Source of the DNA: Methylobacterium sp. J-067
GTDB taxonomy: Bacteria; Pseudomonadota; Alphaproteobacteria; Rhizobiales; Beijerinckiaceae
Direction of reading: 5' to 3'
DNA: 64,000 nucleotides
Assembly: GCF_022829465.1 (NCBI RefSeq)
Contig: NZ_JAKSXZ010000128.1
Location: forward strand, 124,001 to 188,000
Shown here: in pieces, positions 1 through 10,620 of the stretch
How the letters are laid out: every line of letters starts with the position of its first letter
How positions within the stretch are numbered: position 1 is the first letter of the stretch
The notes under the pieces: model-generated
Told to the model about the DNA's origin: nothing
Seen by the model: only the letters and a program-made list of their open reading frames with translations
Databases searched by the model: none
Position numbers and translations under genes: made by a program

Positions 1-114
1 GAAGGCCTCGGTCAGCGCGGCGTAGGCCGCCCGGTCGAGGGCGTTGCGCCGCTCGGGACGGTCCATGGTGACGAGGCGCAGCCCCGGCTCGACATCCGCG
101 ACAGTGACGCTCAT
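1..114 (-). CDS. Enoyl-CoA hydratase/isomerase family protein (N-terminal fragment, cut by window edge)
   Basis: Only the first 38 codons lie in the window. Reading leftward from an ATG at 114, the peptide begins MSVTVADVEPGLRLVTMDRP and continues with an ERRNALDRAAYAALTEAF-type stretch. The LVTMDRPERRNAL segment is the typical first beta-strand and N-A-L motif of crotonase-fold enoyl-CoA hydratases. The start ATG overlaps the TGA of the upstream nitronate monooxygenase-like gene (ATGA), so the two are probably translationally coupled. Substrate cannot be inferred from this fragment. Confidence 0.8.
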   Translation of the reverse strand, partial: MSVTVADVEPGLRLVTMDRPERRNALDRAAYAALTEAF

Positions 115-1106
115 GCCGGCACGCCCGTCAGCCGCGCCCGGGCCTGCGCGTATTCCCGGGCGAGGCGGGCGACGAGGTCGGCGGTCGGGGGCGCATCGTC
201 GATGCTCCCGACCCCCTGGCCGGCGCCCCAGACATCCCGCCACGCCTTCACCTGGGCGCTGCCGAAATCCATCGCGGTCTTGTCGCGCTCGGGCAGGGCG
301 TTCGGGTCGAGCCCGGACTTGACGATGCTCGGCGTCAGGTAATTGCCGGGCACCCCGGTGAAATACGGCGTGTAGAGGATGTCGGTGGCAGACGAGCCGG
401 TGATCATCTCCCGGTAGCCCGGCGCGGCGTTCGCCTCCTGCGTGGCGATGAAGCGCGTGCCCATATAGGCGAGGTCGGCCCCCATCGCCTGCGCGGCGAG
501 GATCGCGGATCCCGTCGCGATGGCCCCAGAGAGGATGATCGGCCCGTCGTAGAATCTGCGCACCTCCGAGACCAGGGCGAAGGGCGAGAGCGTGCCCGCA
601 TGCCCGCCGGCCCCGGCGCAGACGAGGATCAGTCCATCGACTCCCGCCTCCAGCGCCTTCTCGGCGTGGCGGACGGAGATCACGTCGTGGAACACCACCC
701 CGCCATAGGCATGGACCGGCTTGATCACCGCATCCGGCGCCCGCAGGCTGGTGATGATGATCGGCACCTCGTGGCGCACGCAGGCCTCGACATCCTGCGC
801 CAGCCGGTCGTTCGAGGCGTGGACGATCTGGTTCACCGCGAAGGGCGCGATCTTTCGCGTGGGGTCGGCGGCCTGGGCCTCGCGGAGCGTGGTGGCGATC
901 CGCGTCAGCCACTCGTCGAGGACGGGTTGGGGCCGCGCGTTCAGCGCCGGGAACGAGCCGACCACGCCCGCAAGACATTGCGCGATCACGAGGTCCGGCC
1001 CCGAGACGATGAACATCGGCGAGGCGATGACCGGCAGGGCGAGCCGCCCGCGCAGGACCGGCGGCAACCGCGCCTCGGCGGCGGTGGGAACGAGCACGTC
1101 ACTCAC
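111..1106 (-). CDS. Nitronate monooxygenase-like FMN flavoprotein (2-nitropropane dioxygenase family)
   Basis: A 331-residue TIM-barrel flavoprotein. The family oxidises alkyl nitronates with FMN, although many members have unknown physiological substrates. Visible family signatures are LALPVIASPMFIVSGPDL near the N terminus, the CAGAGGHAGTLSPFALV phosphate/active-site loop with its His, and the GADLAYMGTRFIATQEA strand near the C-terminal third. I chose the GTG at 1106 because GGGAGA sits about 8 nt upstream and the protein then begins VSDVLVPTAAEARLP; a longer frame to 1202 adds residues unlike the family. It overlaps the downstream enoyl-CoA hydratase start, so it may act on an acyl-chain by-product, which is inference. 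Confidence 0.85.
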   Translation of the reverse strand: MSDVLVPTAAEARLPPVLRGRLALPVIASPMFIVSGPDLVIAQCLAGVVGSFPALNARPQPVLDEWLTRIATTLREAQAADPTRKIAPFAVNQIVHASNDRLAQDVEACVRHEVPIIITSLRAPDAVIKPVHAYGGVVFHDVISVRHAEKALEAGVDGLILVCAGAGGHAGTLSPFALVSEVRRFYDGPIILSGAIATGSAILAAQAMGADLAYMGTRFIATQEANAAPGYREMITGSSATDILYTPYFTGVPGNYLTPSIVKSGLDPNALPERDKTAMDFGSAQVKAWRDVWGAGQGVGSIDDAPPTADLVARLAREYAQARARLTGVPA

Positions 1107-1337
1107 GGCCGGTCTCCCAGCATCGGACGGCGCGAAACGGGCATCCGGCTTTTCACGCGGGTCTCCTCCCTGGCGGCCTCCGAAGGGGCCGCGCAACCGC
1201 AAAGGACCGCCACGGGTTGAACCCCGTCTCGCGGCGGCGGAAGGGTTCGCATAGCCCCGCCGAGCCTGTCAAACCGGGGCCCAGCCCCGTTCCGCCAGCC
1301 GAGACGGTGTTGCGTTCCAAACCTTCTGAGCCTTGAC

Positions 1338-1397
1338 AGGCCGGTCCCCGACCGGCCACCCTGGCGCAAATGCAGAACGACATTCCGCACAGCGGAA
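1338..1397 (+). promoter_or_regulatory. Candidate promoter/operator region of the fatty-acid oxidation operon
   Basis: The 304-bp gap between the two divergent acyl-CoA loci (1107-1410) holds no gene. It contains a TTGACA hexamer at 1333-1338, an inverted repeat GGCCGGT-N5-ACCGGCC at 1339-1357 and a perfect palindrome TTCCGC-ACA-GCGGAA at 1383-1397, just upstream of the GTG start at 1411. Either repeat could be an operator for a FadR/TetR-type regulator. This is pattern-based inference, and no clear -10 was seen. Confidence 0.35.
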
Positions 1398-1410
1398 CAG
1401 GGAGGGCCTG

Positions 1411-3479
1411 GTGATCCAACGTGACGACCACGGCGGCATCGCCGTGCTCACCCTCTCCAATCCGCCCGTCAACGCCCTCGGCGCCGAACTCCGCGCCCGG
1501 CTCGACGCCGCCCTGGCCGAAACCTTCGCGGACGAGACCGTGCGCGCCGTCGTGCTGGCGGCCGAGGGCAAGCTGTTCGTCGGCGGGGCCGACATCAGTG
1601 AGTTCGGCAAGCCGCCGCAATCGCCGATCCTGCCCGACATCCTGGCCCGGCTGGACGCCGCCCCGAAGCCGGTGGTCGCCGCCATCAACGGCGCGGCGCT
1701 CGGCGGCGGACTCGAACTGGCGCTCGCCTGCCACGCACGGCTCGCCGCACCGGGGGCGAAGCTCGGCCTGCCGGAGATCAAGCTCGGGCTCATTCCCGGC
1801 GCGGGCGGGACGCAGCGCCTGCCGCGCCTGATCGGCCCGGCCCCCGCCTTCGCCATGATGCTGACCGGCGAGCCGGTGAGCGCCGGCCGGGCCGCCGAAC
1901 TTGGCTTCGTGGACAAGGTGGACCTCGGTGACCTCGTGGAGGCCGCGCGGGTTCATGCCCGCGAGTTGGCCGATGCCAAACAGTTGCCCCGCGCCCGTGA
2001 CCGGGACGAGCACCTGACGCAGGCGGCCCGCGAGGCCTTCGAGGCCAAGGCCGAGGAGGCGCTGAAGCGCGACCCGAACGCCACCAACGTCGCCGCGCTG
2101 GTGCGCGCCGTGCGCGGCGCCTTCGAGAAGCCGTTCGACGCCGCGGTGGCTGCTGAGCGCGAGGAATTCCGCGCCCTCGTGGACGATCCCCGCTCGAAGG
2201 CCCTGCGCCACGCCTTCTTCGCGGAGCGCGAGGCGGCGAAGGTGCCGGGCCTGCCGAAGGACACACCCCGCCGGGAGATCGCCCGCGCCGCCGTGATCGG
2301 CGCCGGCACGATGGGCGGCGGCATCGCCATGTGCTTCGCCAATGCCGGCATCCCCGTCACGGTGATTGAGACCGAGCAGGGCGCGCTGGGCCAGGGGCTC
2401 GACCGGGTGCGCGGCCTCTATGCCGGCTCGGCCAAGCGCGGCTCGATTTCCGAGACCGAGCGCGATGCCCGCATTAACCGCATCACGGGGGCGGTGGGCC
2501 TCGCCCATGCGGCGGAGGCCGACATCGTGATCGAGGCGGCCTTCGAGGAGATGGGCGTCAAGCGCGCGATCTTCACCGAGCTCGACCGGATCGCGAAGCC
2601 CGGCGCGATCCTGGCCACCAACACGTCCTATCTCGACGTGAACGCCATCGCCGCGGTGACGAGCCGGCCGCAGGACGTGCTCGGGATGCACTTCTTCAGC
2701 CCGGCCAACGTCATGCGCCTTGTGGAGGTGGTCCGTGCGGAGAAAACCGCACCGGATGCGCTGGCCACCGCCCTCGACCTCGGGCGGCGCCTCAACAAGC
2801 TGCCGGTGGCGGTCGGCGTGTGCTTCGGCTTCGTCGGCAACCGCATCCTGGAGAAGCGCAGCAAGGCCGGCGAACGGCTGTTGCTCGAAGGCGCGTTTCC
2901 GCACGAGATCGACGCGGCCGTGACGGAGTTCGGCTTCCGCATGGGGCCCTACGCCATGAGCGACCTCGCCGGGCTCGATATCGGCTGGCGCTCGCGCAAG
3001 GATTTCGGCGGGCGGGCCCCGGTCGCGGATTCGCTGGCCGAGATGGGCCGCTACGGCCAGAAGACCGGGCGCGGCTTCTACCTCTATCCCGAGGGCGCCC
3101 GCGCCGGCACCCGCGACCCGGAGGTGGAGACGCTGATCGAGCGGGTCTCCGCCGAGCACGGCATCACCCGCCGCCGCTTCAGCACCGACGAGATCATCGC
3201 GCGGCTGATGTACCCGATGGTTAACGAGGGCGCGCGCATCCTCGATGAAGGCATCGCAGCCCGGCCCGGCGACATCGATACGATCTGGATCAACGGCTAC
3301 AACTGGCCCGCGTGGCGCGGCGGCCCGATGCACTGGGCCGACGGAGTCGGCCTCGACAGGATCGCCGCCGACCTCCACCGCTTCGCCGCCGAGACCGGCG
3401 ACGACAGCTTGGAGCCCGCCCCCCTCCTGAAGCGCCTCGCCGCCGAGGGCGGCCGCTTCGCCGATTGGAAGGCGCACGC

Positions 3480-3483
<4 letters not shown>
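1411..3483 (+). CDS. Bifunctional enoyl-CoA hydratase / 3-hydroxyacyl-CoA dehydrogenase (FadB/FadJ type)
   Basis: A 690-residue beta-oxidation enzyme that hydrates trans-2-enoyl-CoA and oxidises the 3-hydroxyacyl-CoA with NAD+. The N-terminal crotonase domain (about residues 1-190) shows [18 protein letters not shown] and the oxyanion-hole stretch [17 protein letters not shown]. An NAD-binding Rossmann fold begins near residue 290 ([20 protein letters not shown]), followed by [17 protein letters not shown] and the C-terminal dehydrogenase domains. The start is set at the GTG at 1411, preceded by AGGGAGG, so the protein begins [15 protein letters not shown]. It overlaps the thiolase start (ATGA), the classic two-subunit trifunctional arrangement. 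Confidence 0.93.
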
Positions 3484-4664
<1,181 letters not shown>

Positions 4665-4667
4665 TCC

Positions 4668-5864
4668 ATGGATCTCCGCTTCACCCCCGAGGAAGTCGCC
4701 TTCCGCGACGAGGTTCGCAGCTTCTGCCGGGAGAAGATACCGGCCGAGATCCGGCGCAAGGTCTCCGAGGGGCGTGGCCTCTCGAAGGAGGACATCGTCA
4801 CCAGCCAGCGCATCCTGAACGCCAAGGGCTGGGCGGTGCCGCATTGGCCCAAGGAATGGGGCGGGCGGGATTGGACCACGGTCCAGCGCTACATCTACAC
4901 GGAAGAGCTGTTCCAGGCGGCGGTGCCCCTACCGCAGCAGTTCAACTGCTACATGTTCGGCCCCGTGCTCGCGACCTTCGGCCGGCAGGACCAGAAGGAG
5001 CGCTTCCTGCCCCGCGCCGCCAACCTCGACGATTGGTGGTGCCAGGGCTTCTCGGAGCCCGGCGCGGGGTCCGACCTCGCCTCCCTCAAGACGAAGGCCG
5101 TGCGCGACGGCGACCATTACATCGTGGACGGCCAGAAGACCTGGACGACGCTCGGCCAGCACGCGGACTGGATCTTCTGCCTCGTCCGCACAGACTTCGA
5201 GGCGAAGAAGCAGCGGGGCATCTCCTTCCTGCTGATCGACATGAAGACGCCCGGCATCACCGTGCGCCCAATCATCACCCTGGAGGGCCGACACGAGGTC
5301 AACGAGGTGTTCTTCGACGCGGTGCGGGTGCCTGTGGAGAACCTCGTCGGCGAGGAGAACAGGGGCTGGGACTACGCCAAGTTCCTGCTCGCCAACGAGC
5401 GCACCGGCATCGCCCGGATCGGCCTCACCAAGGAGCGGATCACCCGCATCAAGCGCCTCGCCCGCGAGATGCCGGCGGGGGCGGGCACGATGTGGGACGA
5501 CCGGGATTTCCGCGCCCGCGTCGCCGGCGTCGAGGTGGAGCTGAAGGCGCTCGAGATCACGCAGATGCGGGTCGCGGCCAAGCAGGGCAGGGCGGATTCC
5601 GTCGAGCCCGATCCGGCCTCCTCGATCCTGAAGATCCGCGGCTCGCAATTGCAGCAGGCGGCGACCGAACTGCTCCTCGAACTCGCGGGACCCTTCGCGC
5701 TCGCCGCCCCGGCGCGGGGGCAGGGCGCCAACGACCTGCCGGGCGGGTTCGACTGGGTCGATGCCGCCGCGCCGAGCTACTTCAACAACCGCAAGGTCTC
5801 GATCTACGGCGGGTCGAACGAGATCCAGCACAACGTGATCGCCAAGGGCATCCTGGGGCTCTGA
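4668..5864 (+). CDS. Acyl-CoA dehydrogenase
   Basis: A 398-residue FAD-dependent acyl-CoA dehydrogenase, which introduces the alpha-beta double bond that feeds the neighbouring hydratase. Visible features are the LDDWWCQGFSEPGAGSDLAS FAD/substrate loop near residues 120-140, VDGQKTWTT, and the C-terminal YGGSNEIQHNVIAKGILGL. It starts 3 nt after the thiolase stop. It is followed at 12 nt by a second, divergent acyl-CoA dehydrogenase; such tandem large/small pairs in actinobacterial and alphaproteobacterial clusters often act as heteromeric enzymes on branched or steroid-side-chain acyl-CoAs. That subunit relationship is inference. Confidence 0.9.
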   Translation: MDLRFTPEEVAFRDEVRSFCREKIPAEIRRKVSEGRGLSKEDIVTSQRILNAKGWAVPHWPKEWGGRDWTTVQRYIYTEELFQAAVPLPQQFNCYMFGPVLATFGRQDQKERFLPRAANLDDWWCQGFSEPGAGSDLASLKTKAVRDGDHYIVDGQKTWTTLGQHADWIFCLVRTDFEAKKQRGISFLLIDMKTPGITVRPIITLEGRHEVNEVFFDAVRVPVENLVGEENRGWDYAKFLLANERTGIARIGLTKERITRIKRLAREMPAGAGTMWDDRDFRARVAGVEVELKALEITQMRVAAKQGRADSVEPDPASSILKIRGSQLQQAATELLLELAGPFALAAPARGQGANDLPGGFDWVDAAAPSYFNNRKVSIYGGSNEIQHNVIAKGILGL

Positions 5865-5876
5865 CGGGAGATCGGC

Positions 5877-7031
5877 ATGGATTTCGACCTGAACGAGGAT
5901 CAGTCGCTCCTGCGCGACAGCGTCGAGCGGCTCTGCGCCGACCTCTATCCCGCGCTGGAGGCCCGGCAGAAGCATGCGGGCGCCCCCCTCGGCTTCCCCG
6001 AGGCGAACTGGCAGACATTCGTCGAGCTCGGCATTCCCGGCCTGCCCTTCACGGAAGAGGAGGGCGGGTTCGGCGGCGGGCCGGTGGAGACCATGCTCGT
6101 CATGGAGGCGGTGGGCCGCAACCTCGTGGTGGAGCCGCTGCTCGCCTCGGTCGTCCTGGGCAGCACCGCCCTGCGCCTCGGCGGCAGCGCGGCGCAGAAG
6201 GAGCGGTACATCCCGGGCCTCGTGGAGGGCACCCTGCGGCTCACCTTGGCCCATACCGAGCGGCAATCGCGCTACGACCTGTTCGACGTGGCCACCACCG
6301 CCCGGCGCAGCGGGGACGGGTTCGTGCTGAACGGCGCCAAATCCGTCGTGCCGAACGCCGACTCGGCCGGGCTGATCGTGGTCTCGGCTCGGGTCTCGGG
6401 GGAGCGGCGGGACCGGAGCGGGATCGGCCTGTTCCTCGTGCCCGCCGACGCGGCCGGCGTGAGCGTGACGGCCTATCCGGCCCAGGATGGCGGCCGGGCG
6501 GCGGAGGTCTCGTTCTCCGACGTGTCAGTCCCGGCCGACGCGGTGCTGGGCGATCCCGAGGGCGGTCTGCCACTGCTGGAACGGGTGGTCGAGCACGGCA
6601 TCGCGGCGCTGGCCGCCGAGGCGGTGGGCTCGATGGAGACCCTGCACCGGCTGACCGTCGAGTACCTGAAGACGCGCACGCAGTTCGGCACGTCCATCGG
6701 CGCCTTCCAGGCGCTACAGCACCGGGCCGTCGACATGCTGATCGAGCTGGAGCAGGCCCGCTCCATGGCGCTCTACGCCGCGATGATGGTGGAGTCGGAC
6801 GATCCGGCGGCCCGCGCGGCGGCGCTGGCGGCGGTGAAGATCCGCATCAACACCGCCTGCCGTGCCCTCGGCCAGGAGGCGGTGCAACTGCACGGCGGCA
6901 TCGGCATGACGATGGAATATCTCGGCGCCCACCACTTCAAGCGCCTCGCGATGATCGCGACGCAGCTCGGCGACACCCCGCATCACATGCGGACCCTCAC
7001 CGACGCGGAGGACGGCCTGCTGGCGGCGTGA
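5877..7031 (+). CDS. Acyl-CoA dehydrogenase (second member of a tandem pair)
   Basis: A 384-residue acyl-CoA dehydrogenase-fold protein. It begins MDFDLNEDQSLLRDSVERLC, has the FTEEEGGFGGGPVETMLVME N-terminal helix pair and ends with AVQLHGGIGMTMEYLGAHHFKRL, the conserved FAD-contacting C-terminal region. In the first protein the C-terminal motif is GGSNEIQ; here the HGGIGMTMEY form is present instead, so the pair is not a recent duplication. The start ATG at 5877 follows ACGGGAG at 5-6 nt spacing. It is the last gene of the operon; the convergent TPR gene stops 30 nt downstream. Confidence 0.9.
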   Translation: MDFDLNEDQSLLRDSVERLCADLYPALEARQKHAGAPLGFPEANWQTFVELGIPGLPFTEEEGGFGGGPVETMLVMEAVGRNLVVEPLLASVVLGSTALRLGGSAAQKERYIPGLVEGTLRLTLAHTERQSRYDLFDVATTARRSGDGFVLNGAKSVVPNADSAGLIVVSARVSGERRDRSGIGLFLVPADAAGVSVTAYPAQDGGRAAEVSFSDVSVPADAVLGDPEGGLPLLERVVEHGIAALAAEAVGSMETLHRLTVEYLKTRTQFGTSIGAFQALQHRAVDMLIELEQARSMALYAAMMVESDDPAARAAALAAVKIRINTACRALGQEAVQLHGGIGMTMEYLGAHHFKRLAMIATQLGDTPHHMRTLTDAEDGLLAA

Positions 7032-7061
7032 GGGGGCTGCCCCCTCACGTTCTCCGGGGCG

Positions 7062-7931
7062 TCAGTTGAACACCGAGCCCAAACCGCCCTGCACGCGGGC
7101 GAGGCCCGACTTCGCGACGCCGTTGTTCGGGTCGATGGTCGCGGCGCGCTGGTAATTGTCCAGCGCTTCCTTGCGCTGGCCGGACTTCTCGTAGGCGAGG
7201 CCGCGATAGGCCCAGGACGTGGCGTCCTTGTTGTTCACGTTGAGCGCCGCGTTGTAGTCCTCGATCGCCTTCGGATACTGGTTCGTGGCGATCAGGCTCT
7301 GGCCGCGCGCGGCGTAGGGCGCGGAGACGAAGGGGTTCCGGTCGATGGCCGCGTCGAAATCGGCGATGGCCTGGGTGTCGAGACCCTGCTTCTGCTTCAC
7401 CAGCCCGCGCGCGTGGTACGCCTCGGCCGATTCGGGGCTCAGGCGGATCGCCACGTTGAGGTCGTTGAGGGCGGCGTCGAGGTTGCCCTGCGCCCGCTCC
7501 ACGTTGGCGCGGCCGATATAGGCCGGGCCGTAATTCGGGTCGGCGCTGATCGCCTTCGAGAAATCCTGCAGGGCGGCGTCGTTGCGGCCGGTCTGGCGCA
7601 GGGCCAGCGCCCGGTTGTTGTAGGCCGAGGCCGAGTTCGGATCGAGCTGGATCGCCTTCGTGAAGTCGCCGATCGCCTCGCTGAACTGGCCCGCGCGGGC
7701 ATAGGCCGCGCCGCGGGTCGTGTAGGCGGCGGCGTCGTTCGGGTTCCGCTGCACCACCTCGCTGAGCGATGCGATGTTGCTCGTCGTCGCCCCCGTCGTA
7801 TCCGTTTCCAGCACCGCGTACTGGCGCGCGCCCGCGGCCGAACCCACGGTCTCGCAGCCCGCCAGCCCCGCAGCCGCGACCACCGCTGCGCCGACCAGCG
7901 CGGCCTTCACGAGCCCGTTGCGTTGCGTCAT
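7062..7931 (-). CDS. TPR-repeat lipoprotein
   Basis: A 289-residue protein with a lipoprotein signal: positively charged start, hydrophobic stretch AALVGAAVVAAAGLAGC, lipobox LAGC at about residues 22-25. The rest is made of consecutive tetratricopeptide repeats (for example AAAYTTRGAAYARAGQFSEA, SASAYNNRALALRQTGRNDA and SAPYAARGQSLIATNQYPKA), roughly six units. TPR lipoproteins of this kind usually scaffold envelope complexes or act as pilotins. The ATG at 7931 is preceded by GGGAGAATGGGG. It stands alone between convergent and divergent neighbours. No specific function can be assigned. Confidence 0.85.
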   Translation of the reverse strand: MTQRNGLVKAALVGAAVVAAAGLAGCETVGSAAGARQYAVLETDTTGATTSNIASLSEVVQRNPNDAAAYTTRGAAYARAGQFSEAIGDFTKAIQLDPNSASAYNNRALALRQTGRNDAALQDFSKAISADPNYGPAYIGRANVERAQGNLDAALNDLNVAIRLSPESAEAYHARGLVKQKQGLDTQAIADFDAAIDRNPFVSAPYAARGQSLIATNQYPKAIEDYNAALNVNNKDATSWAYRGLAYEKSGQRKEALDNYQRAATIDPNNGVAKSGLARVQGGLGSVFN

Positions 7932-8222
7932 CGCCCCATTCTCCCGGGAGCCGCCGTGCCCTGCACGGTGCCCCGCCCCTAGTCCTGTCCGCGCCGGCGC
8001 ATCGCGCCCGGTTCCGGCAACCCGCGCGCAACCTCGCGCAACGCGGTGAATGCCCCCTTAAGCCGGGCCGCCCGATCGCGGCCGGGCGAACCCTGGAACG
8101 GTTGGAAGCGGCGGGATGTGGCGAAGGTATGGCCCCCCGCCGCCGGGCCACGCAATCGCGCCAGCCGTCGCCTCTTCCGGCGGACGGGTGTGGCGCGCGG
8201 GCCGCAACCGGGGCGGGTGAAA

Positions 8223-9317
8223 TCAGCCCTTGAGGCGGGTGACGTGGCCCATCTTGCGGCCGGGGCGGGACTCGCCCTTGCCGTAGAGGTGCAGATGCGC
8301 GCCGGGCTCCGCCAGGAGCGACCGCCATGCCTCGACCTGATCGCCGATCAGGTTCTCCATCTCGCAGGGCAGGCCGCCGACGCGGGCCGCGCTGCCGAGC
8401 GGCCAGCCGCAGACGGCGCGGACATGCTGCTCGAACTGCGAGGACAGCGCGCCCTCGATGGTCCAGTGCCCGGAATTGTGGACGCGCGGCGCGATCTCGT
8501 TGACCACGAGCCGCTCGCCGCCTTCACGCACGAGGAACATCTCCACCGCCAGCACCCCGACATAGTCGAGGGCGTCGGCGATGGCGCGGGCGATGCGGTA
8601 GGCCTCCTGCGCCGTCTCCGGGGAGACGCCCTCGGCCGGGACCCGCGTGAAGGCCAGGATGTGGTTGCGGTGCTCGTTCTCGCAGAGGTCGAAGGCGGCG
8701 AAGCTCCCGTCGGCGCCGCGCGCGGCCACCACCGAGACCTCGCGCTCGAAGGGCACGAAGCCTTCGAGGATCAGCGGCGCGCCGCCGAACTCGGCGAAGA
8801 TCGCGTTGCGGTCGCCCTCGCCGGGCTCGCGGATAATGCGCTGGCCCTTGCCGTCGTAGCCGAAGCGGCGGGTCTTCAGCACCGCCGGCAGGCCGATCGT
8901 CTCCAGCGCGCGGGCAAGGTCGTCCGGCGTGTCCACCGGCCGGAACGGCGCCGTGGGGATGCCGAGGCGATTGATGAATTCCTTCTCCGAGAGCCGGTCC
9001 TGGGTCGTCGCCAGGGCCTCGGCGTTCGGGTGGAGCGGCGCGTGGCGGGCCAGCACCTCGGCGGTGGCGCGGGGGATGTTCTCGAACTCGTAGGTCACGA
9101 CATCCACGGACGCCGCGAAGGCGGCGAGCGCCGCCTCGTCGTCATAGGCGGCGCAGGTGGTGCGGGCGGCCACGTCGAAGGCCGGGCTGTCGGCATCGGG
9201 GGCGTAGACATGGACCTTCAACCCATGATTCGCCGCCGCGAGGGCGATCATGCGGCCGAGCTGGCCGCCGCCGACGATCCCGAGCACCGCGCCGGGGGCA
9301 ATCGCGTTCTGCGTCAC
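8223..9317 (-). CDS. purK: 5-(carboxyamino)imidazole ribonucleotide synthase (PurK)
   Basis: A 364-residue ATP-grasp enzyme that carboxylates AIR with bicarbonate and ATP to N5-CAIR in de novo purine synthesis. It shows the N-terminal [16 protein letters not shown] glycine-rich loop, the ATP-grasp segments [14 protein letters not shown] and [15 protein letters not shown], and [17 protein letters not shown], the conserved PurK C-terminal signature. The GTG at 9317 overlaps the stop codon of purE (GTGA), giving a translationally coupled purE-purK pair, as in many Proteobacteria. A longer frame reaches 9371 but would run deep into purE. Confidence 0.95.
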   Translation of the reverse strand: MTQNAIAPGAVLGIVGGGQLGRMIALAAANHGLKVHVYAPDADSPAFDVAARTTCAAYDDEAALAAFAASVDVVTYEFENIPRATAEVLARHAPLHPNAEALATTQDRLSEKEFINRLGIPTAPFRPVDTPDDLARALETIGLPAVLKTRRFGYDGKGQRIIREPGEGDRNAIFAEFGGAPLILEGFVPFEREVSVVAARGADGSFAAFDLCENEHRNHILAFTRVPAEGVSPETAQEAYRIARAIADALDYVGVLAVEMFLVREGGERLVVNEIAPRVHNSGHWTIEGALSSQFEQHVRAVCGWPLGSAARVGGLPCEMENLIGDQVEAWRSLLAEPGAHLHLYGKGESRPGRKMGHVTRLKG

Positions 9318-9808
9318 TGTCCTTGAGTCTCCGGCCGTTCGGCCACGGATGCGCTCTGCGCCGCGCGCCATGCGTCGAGGCGGTCCGCCAGCGCCTCGTC
9401 CGAGAGCGCCAGCACGGCGGCGGCGAGCAGCGCGGCGTTCACCGCCCCGGCCCGGCCGATGGCGAGGGTGCCCACCGGCACGCCCGCCGGCATCTGCACG
9501 ATGGAGAGCAGGCTGTCCTGTCCCGAGAGGGCCTTCGATTCGACGGGGACGCCGAAGACCGGCAGGCTCGTCATGGCGGCGGCCATGCCCGGCAGGTGCG
9601 CCGCGCCGCCGGCGCCTGCGATCACCACCTTGAACCCGGCCCCGCGCGCGCCCTTGGCGAAGGCGACGAGCCGGTCCGGCGTGCGGTGGGCGGAGACGAT
9701 GCGGGCATCATAGGGGATCGCCAGCGCATCCAGGGTCTGCGCGGCATGGCACATGGTCGCCCAGTCCGACTGGCTGCCCATGATGATCGCGACGGGTGGC
9801 GCCGACAT
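9314..9808 (-). CDS. purE: 5-(carboxyamino)imidazole ribonucleotide mutase (PurE)
   Basis: A 164-residue class I PurE that converts N5-CAIR to CAIR. It has the conserved [10 protein letters not shown] loop, [12 protein letters not shown] with the catalytic His, and [28 protein letters not shown] chose the ATG at 9808 ([11 protein letters not shown]), which places the substrate loop close to the N terminus as in the family; an upstream in-frame start at 9859 adds 17 arginine-rich residues. It is first in the purEK operon. Confidence 0.95.
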   Translation of the reverse strand: MSAPPVAIIMGSQSDWATMCHAAQTLDALAIPYDARIVSAHRTPDRLVAFAKGARGAGFKVVIAGAGGAAHLPGMAAAMTSLPVFGVPVESKALSGQDSLLSIVQMPAGVPVGTLAIGRAGAVNAALLAAAVLALSDEALADRLDAWRAAQSASVAERPETQGQ

Positions 9809-9886
9809 GCGTGGTTCCAGCAAAAGAGGGCGCTTAACCGCGCGGCCCGCGAACCGCAAGGCGGGACGGCTGCCGACCCACCGCTC

Positions 9887-10105
9887 TCAGGCGATGATGT
9901 CCGGCGTCAGCACGTCCTCGATGTGGGAGATCCGGTCCCGCAGCGTGAGCTTGCGCTTCTTCAGCCGCTGGATCTGCAACTGATCCCCCGCCACGCTCTG
10001 CTCCAGCGCCTCGATGGCGCCGTCGAGATCGCGATGCTCCTCGCGAAGCCGGACCAGTTCCGCTTCGAGATCGGACTGCCCGTTTTCACCCGACTCAGCC
10101 GCCAT
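9887..10105 (-). CDS. YdcH/DUF465 family small coiled-coil protein
   Basis: About 72 residues starting MAAESGENGQSDLEAELVRL and dominated by charged heptad-like helices with the DUF465 core LKKRKLTLRDRISHIED. The family (E. coli YdcH-like) has no proven function. The ATG at 10105 has AGGG about 7 nt upstream; an in-frame start at 10147 would add 14 residues. A second member of the same family is encoded in the opposite direction at 10278, so the two lie head to head. Confidence 0.8.
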   Translation of the reverse strand: MAAESGENGQSDLEAELVRLREEHRDLDGAIEALEQSVAGDQLQIQRLKKRKLTLRDRISHIEDVLTPDIIA

Positions 10106-10277
10106 CGCACCCTGGAAAACCGAAACCCCTTCGAAGGTCAGAAGCATGCGTCACGCCTCGGCGGTGGGCAAGCGCCGGAGCAACCCTTGCGAAAGGTTGC
10201 CCAGCGAAAACGCTTCGACAGGCCCGCCAACCTGTGTCAGTCTGCCCGTGTCAGAACAATGACAGGAGATTCGCCTC

Positions 10278-10457
10278 ATGTCGCTGCAGACGCATCTGAG
10301 CCAACTCGCCCGTAAGCACGAAGCCCTCGAGCGCGAGATTCAGGAGGCCATCCACAGGCCCTCGGCAAGCGATCAGCAGATAGCGGAACTCAAGCGCCGA
10401 AAACTTCACCTCAAGGACGAGATGAACAGGCTGCAAGCCACCGGCACCTTGCACTGA
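10278..10457 (+). CDS. YdcH/DUF465 family small protein (59 aa)
   Basis: A short gene of 59 codons: MSLQTHLSQLARKHEALERE opens it, and the family core IAELKRRKLHLKDEMNRLQA follows. CAGGAGAT lies about 9 nt before the ATG. It is divergent from another DUF465 gene ending at 9887, and a strong intrinsic terminator follows it at 10482-10516, so it is likely monocistronic. Function unknown; the pair may form a coiled-coil heterodimer, which is speculation. Confidence 0.82.
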   Translation: MSLQTHLSQLARKHEALEREIQEAIHRPSASDQQIAELKRRKLHLKDEMNRLQATGTLH

Positions 10458-10481
10458 CACCCATACGATAGGCCAAGGCAG

Positions 10482-10516
10482 GCCGCGCCGCTCCATACCG
10501 GACGGCGCGGCTTTTT
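10482..10516 (+). terminator. Rho-independent terminator
   Basis: A perfect 9-bp GC stem (GCCGCGCCG / CGGCGCGGC) with a 12-nt loop is followed directly by TTTTT. It sits 24 nt after the stop of the 59-aa DUF465 gene and before prpE. Confidence 0.85.
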
Positions 10517-10620
10517 CATGCCTGAAGGTCCAGGGGCGACACCGATGACGGTGCGGCCGGCGATCTGGTAAGCTCGGCACGAGACGGCGGAAGACCGTCG
10601 CACGACCCCGAGGACACGCC

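Noticed and set aside
1153..3477. Long open frame on the minus strand opposite the FadB-like gene
   Set aside because: It is an artefact of high third-position GC in the real gene; its His/Arg/Gly-rich composition has no domain, and the plus strand encodes a complete FadB-type enzyme.
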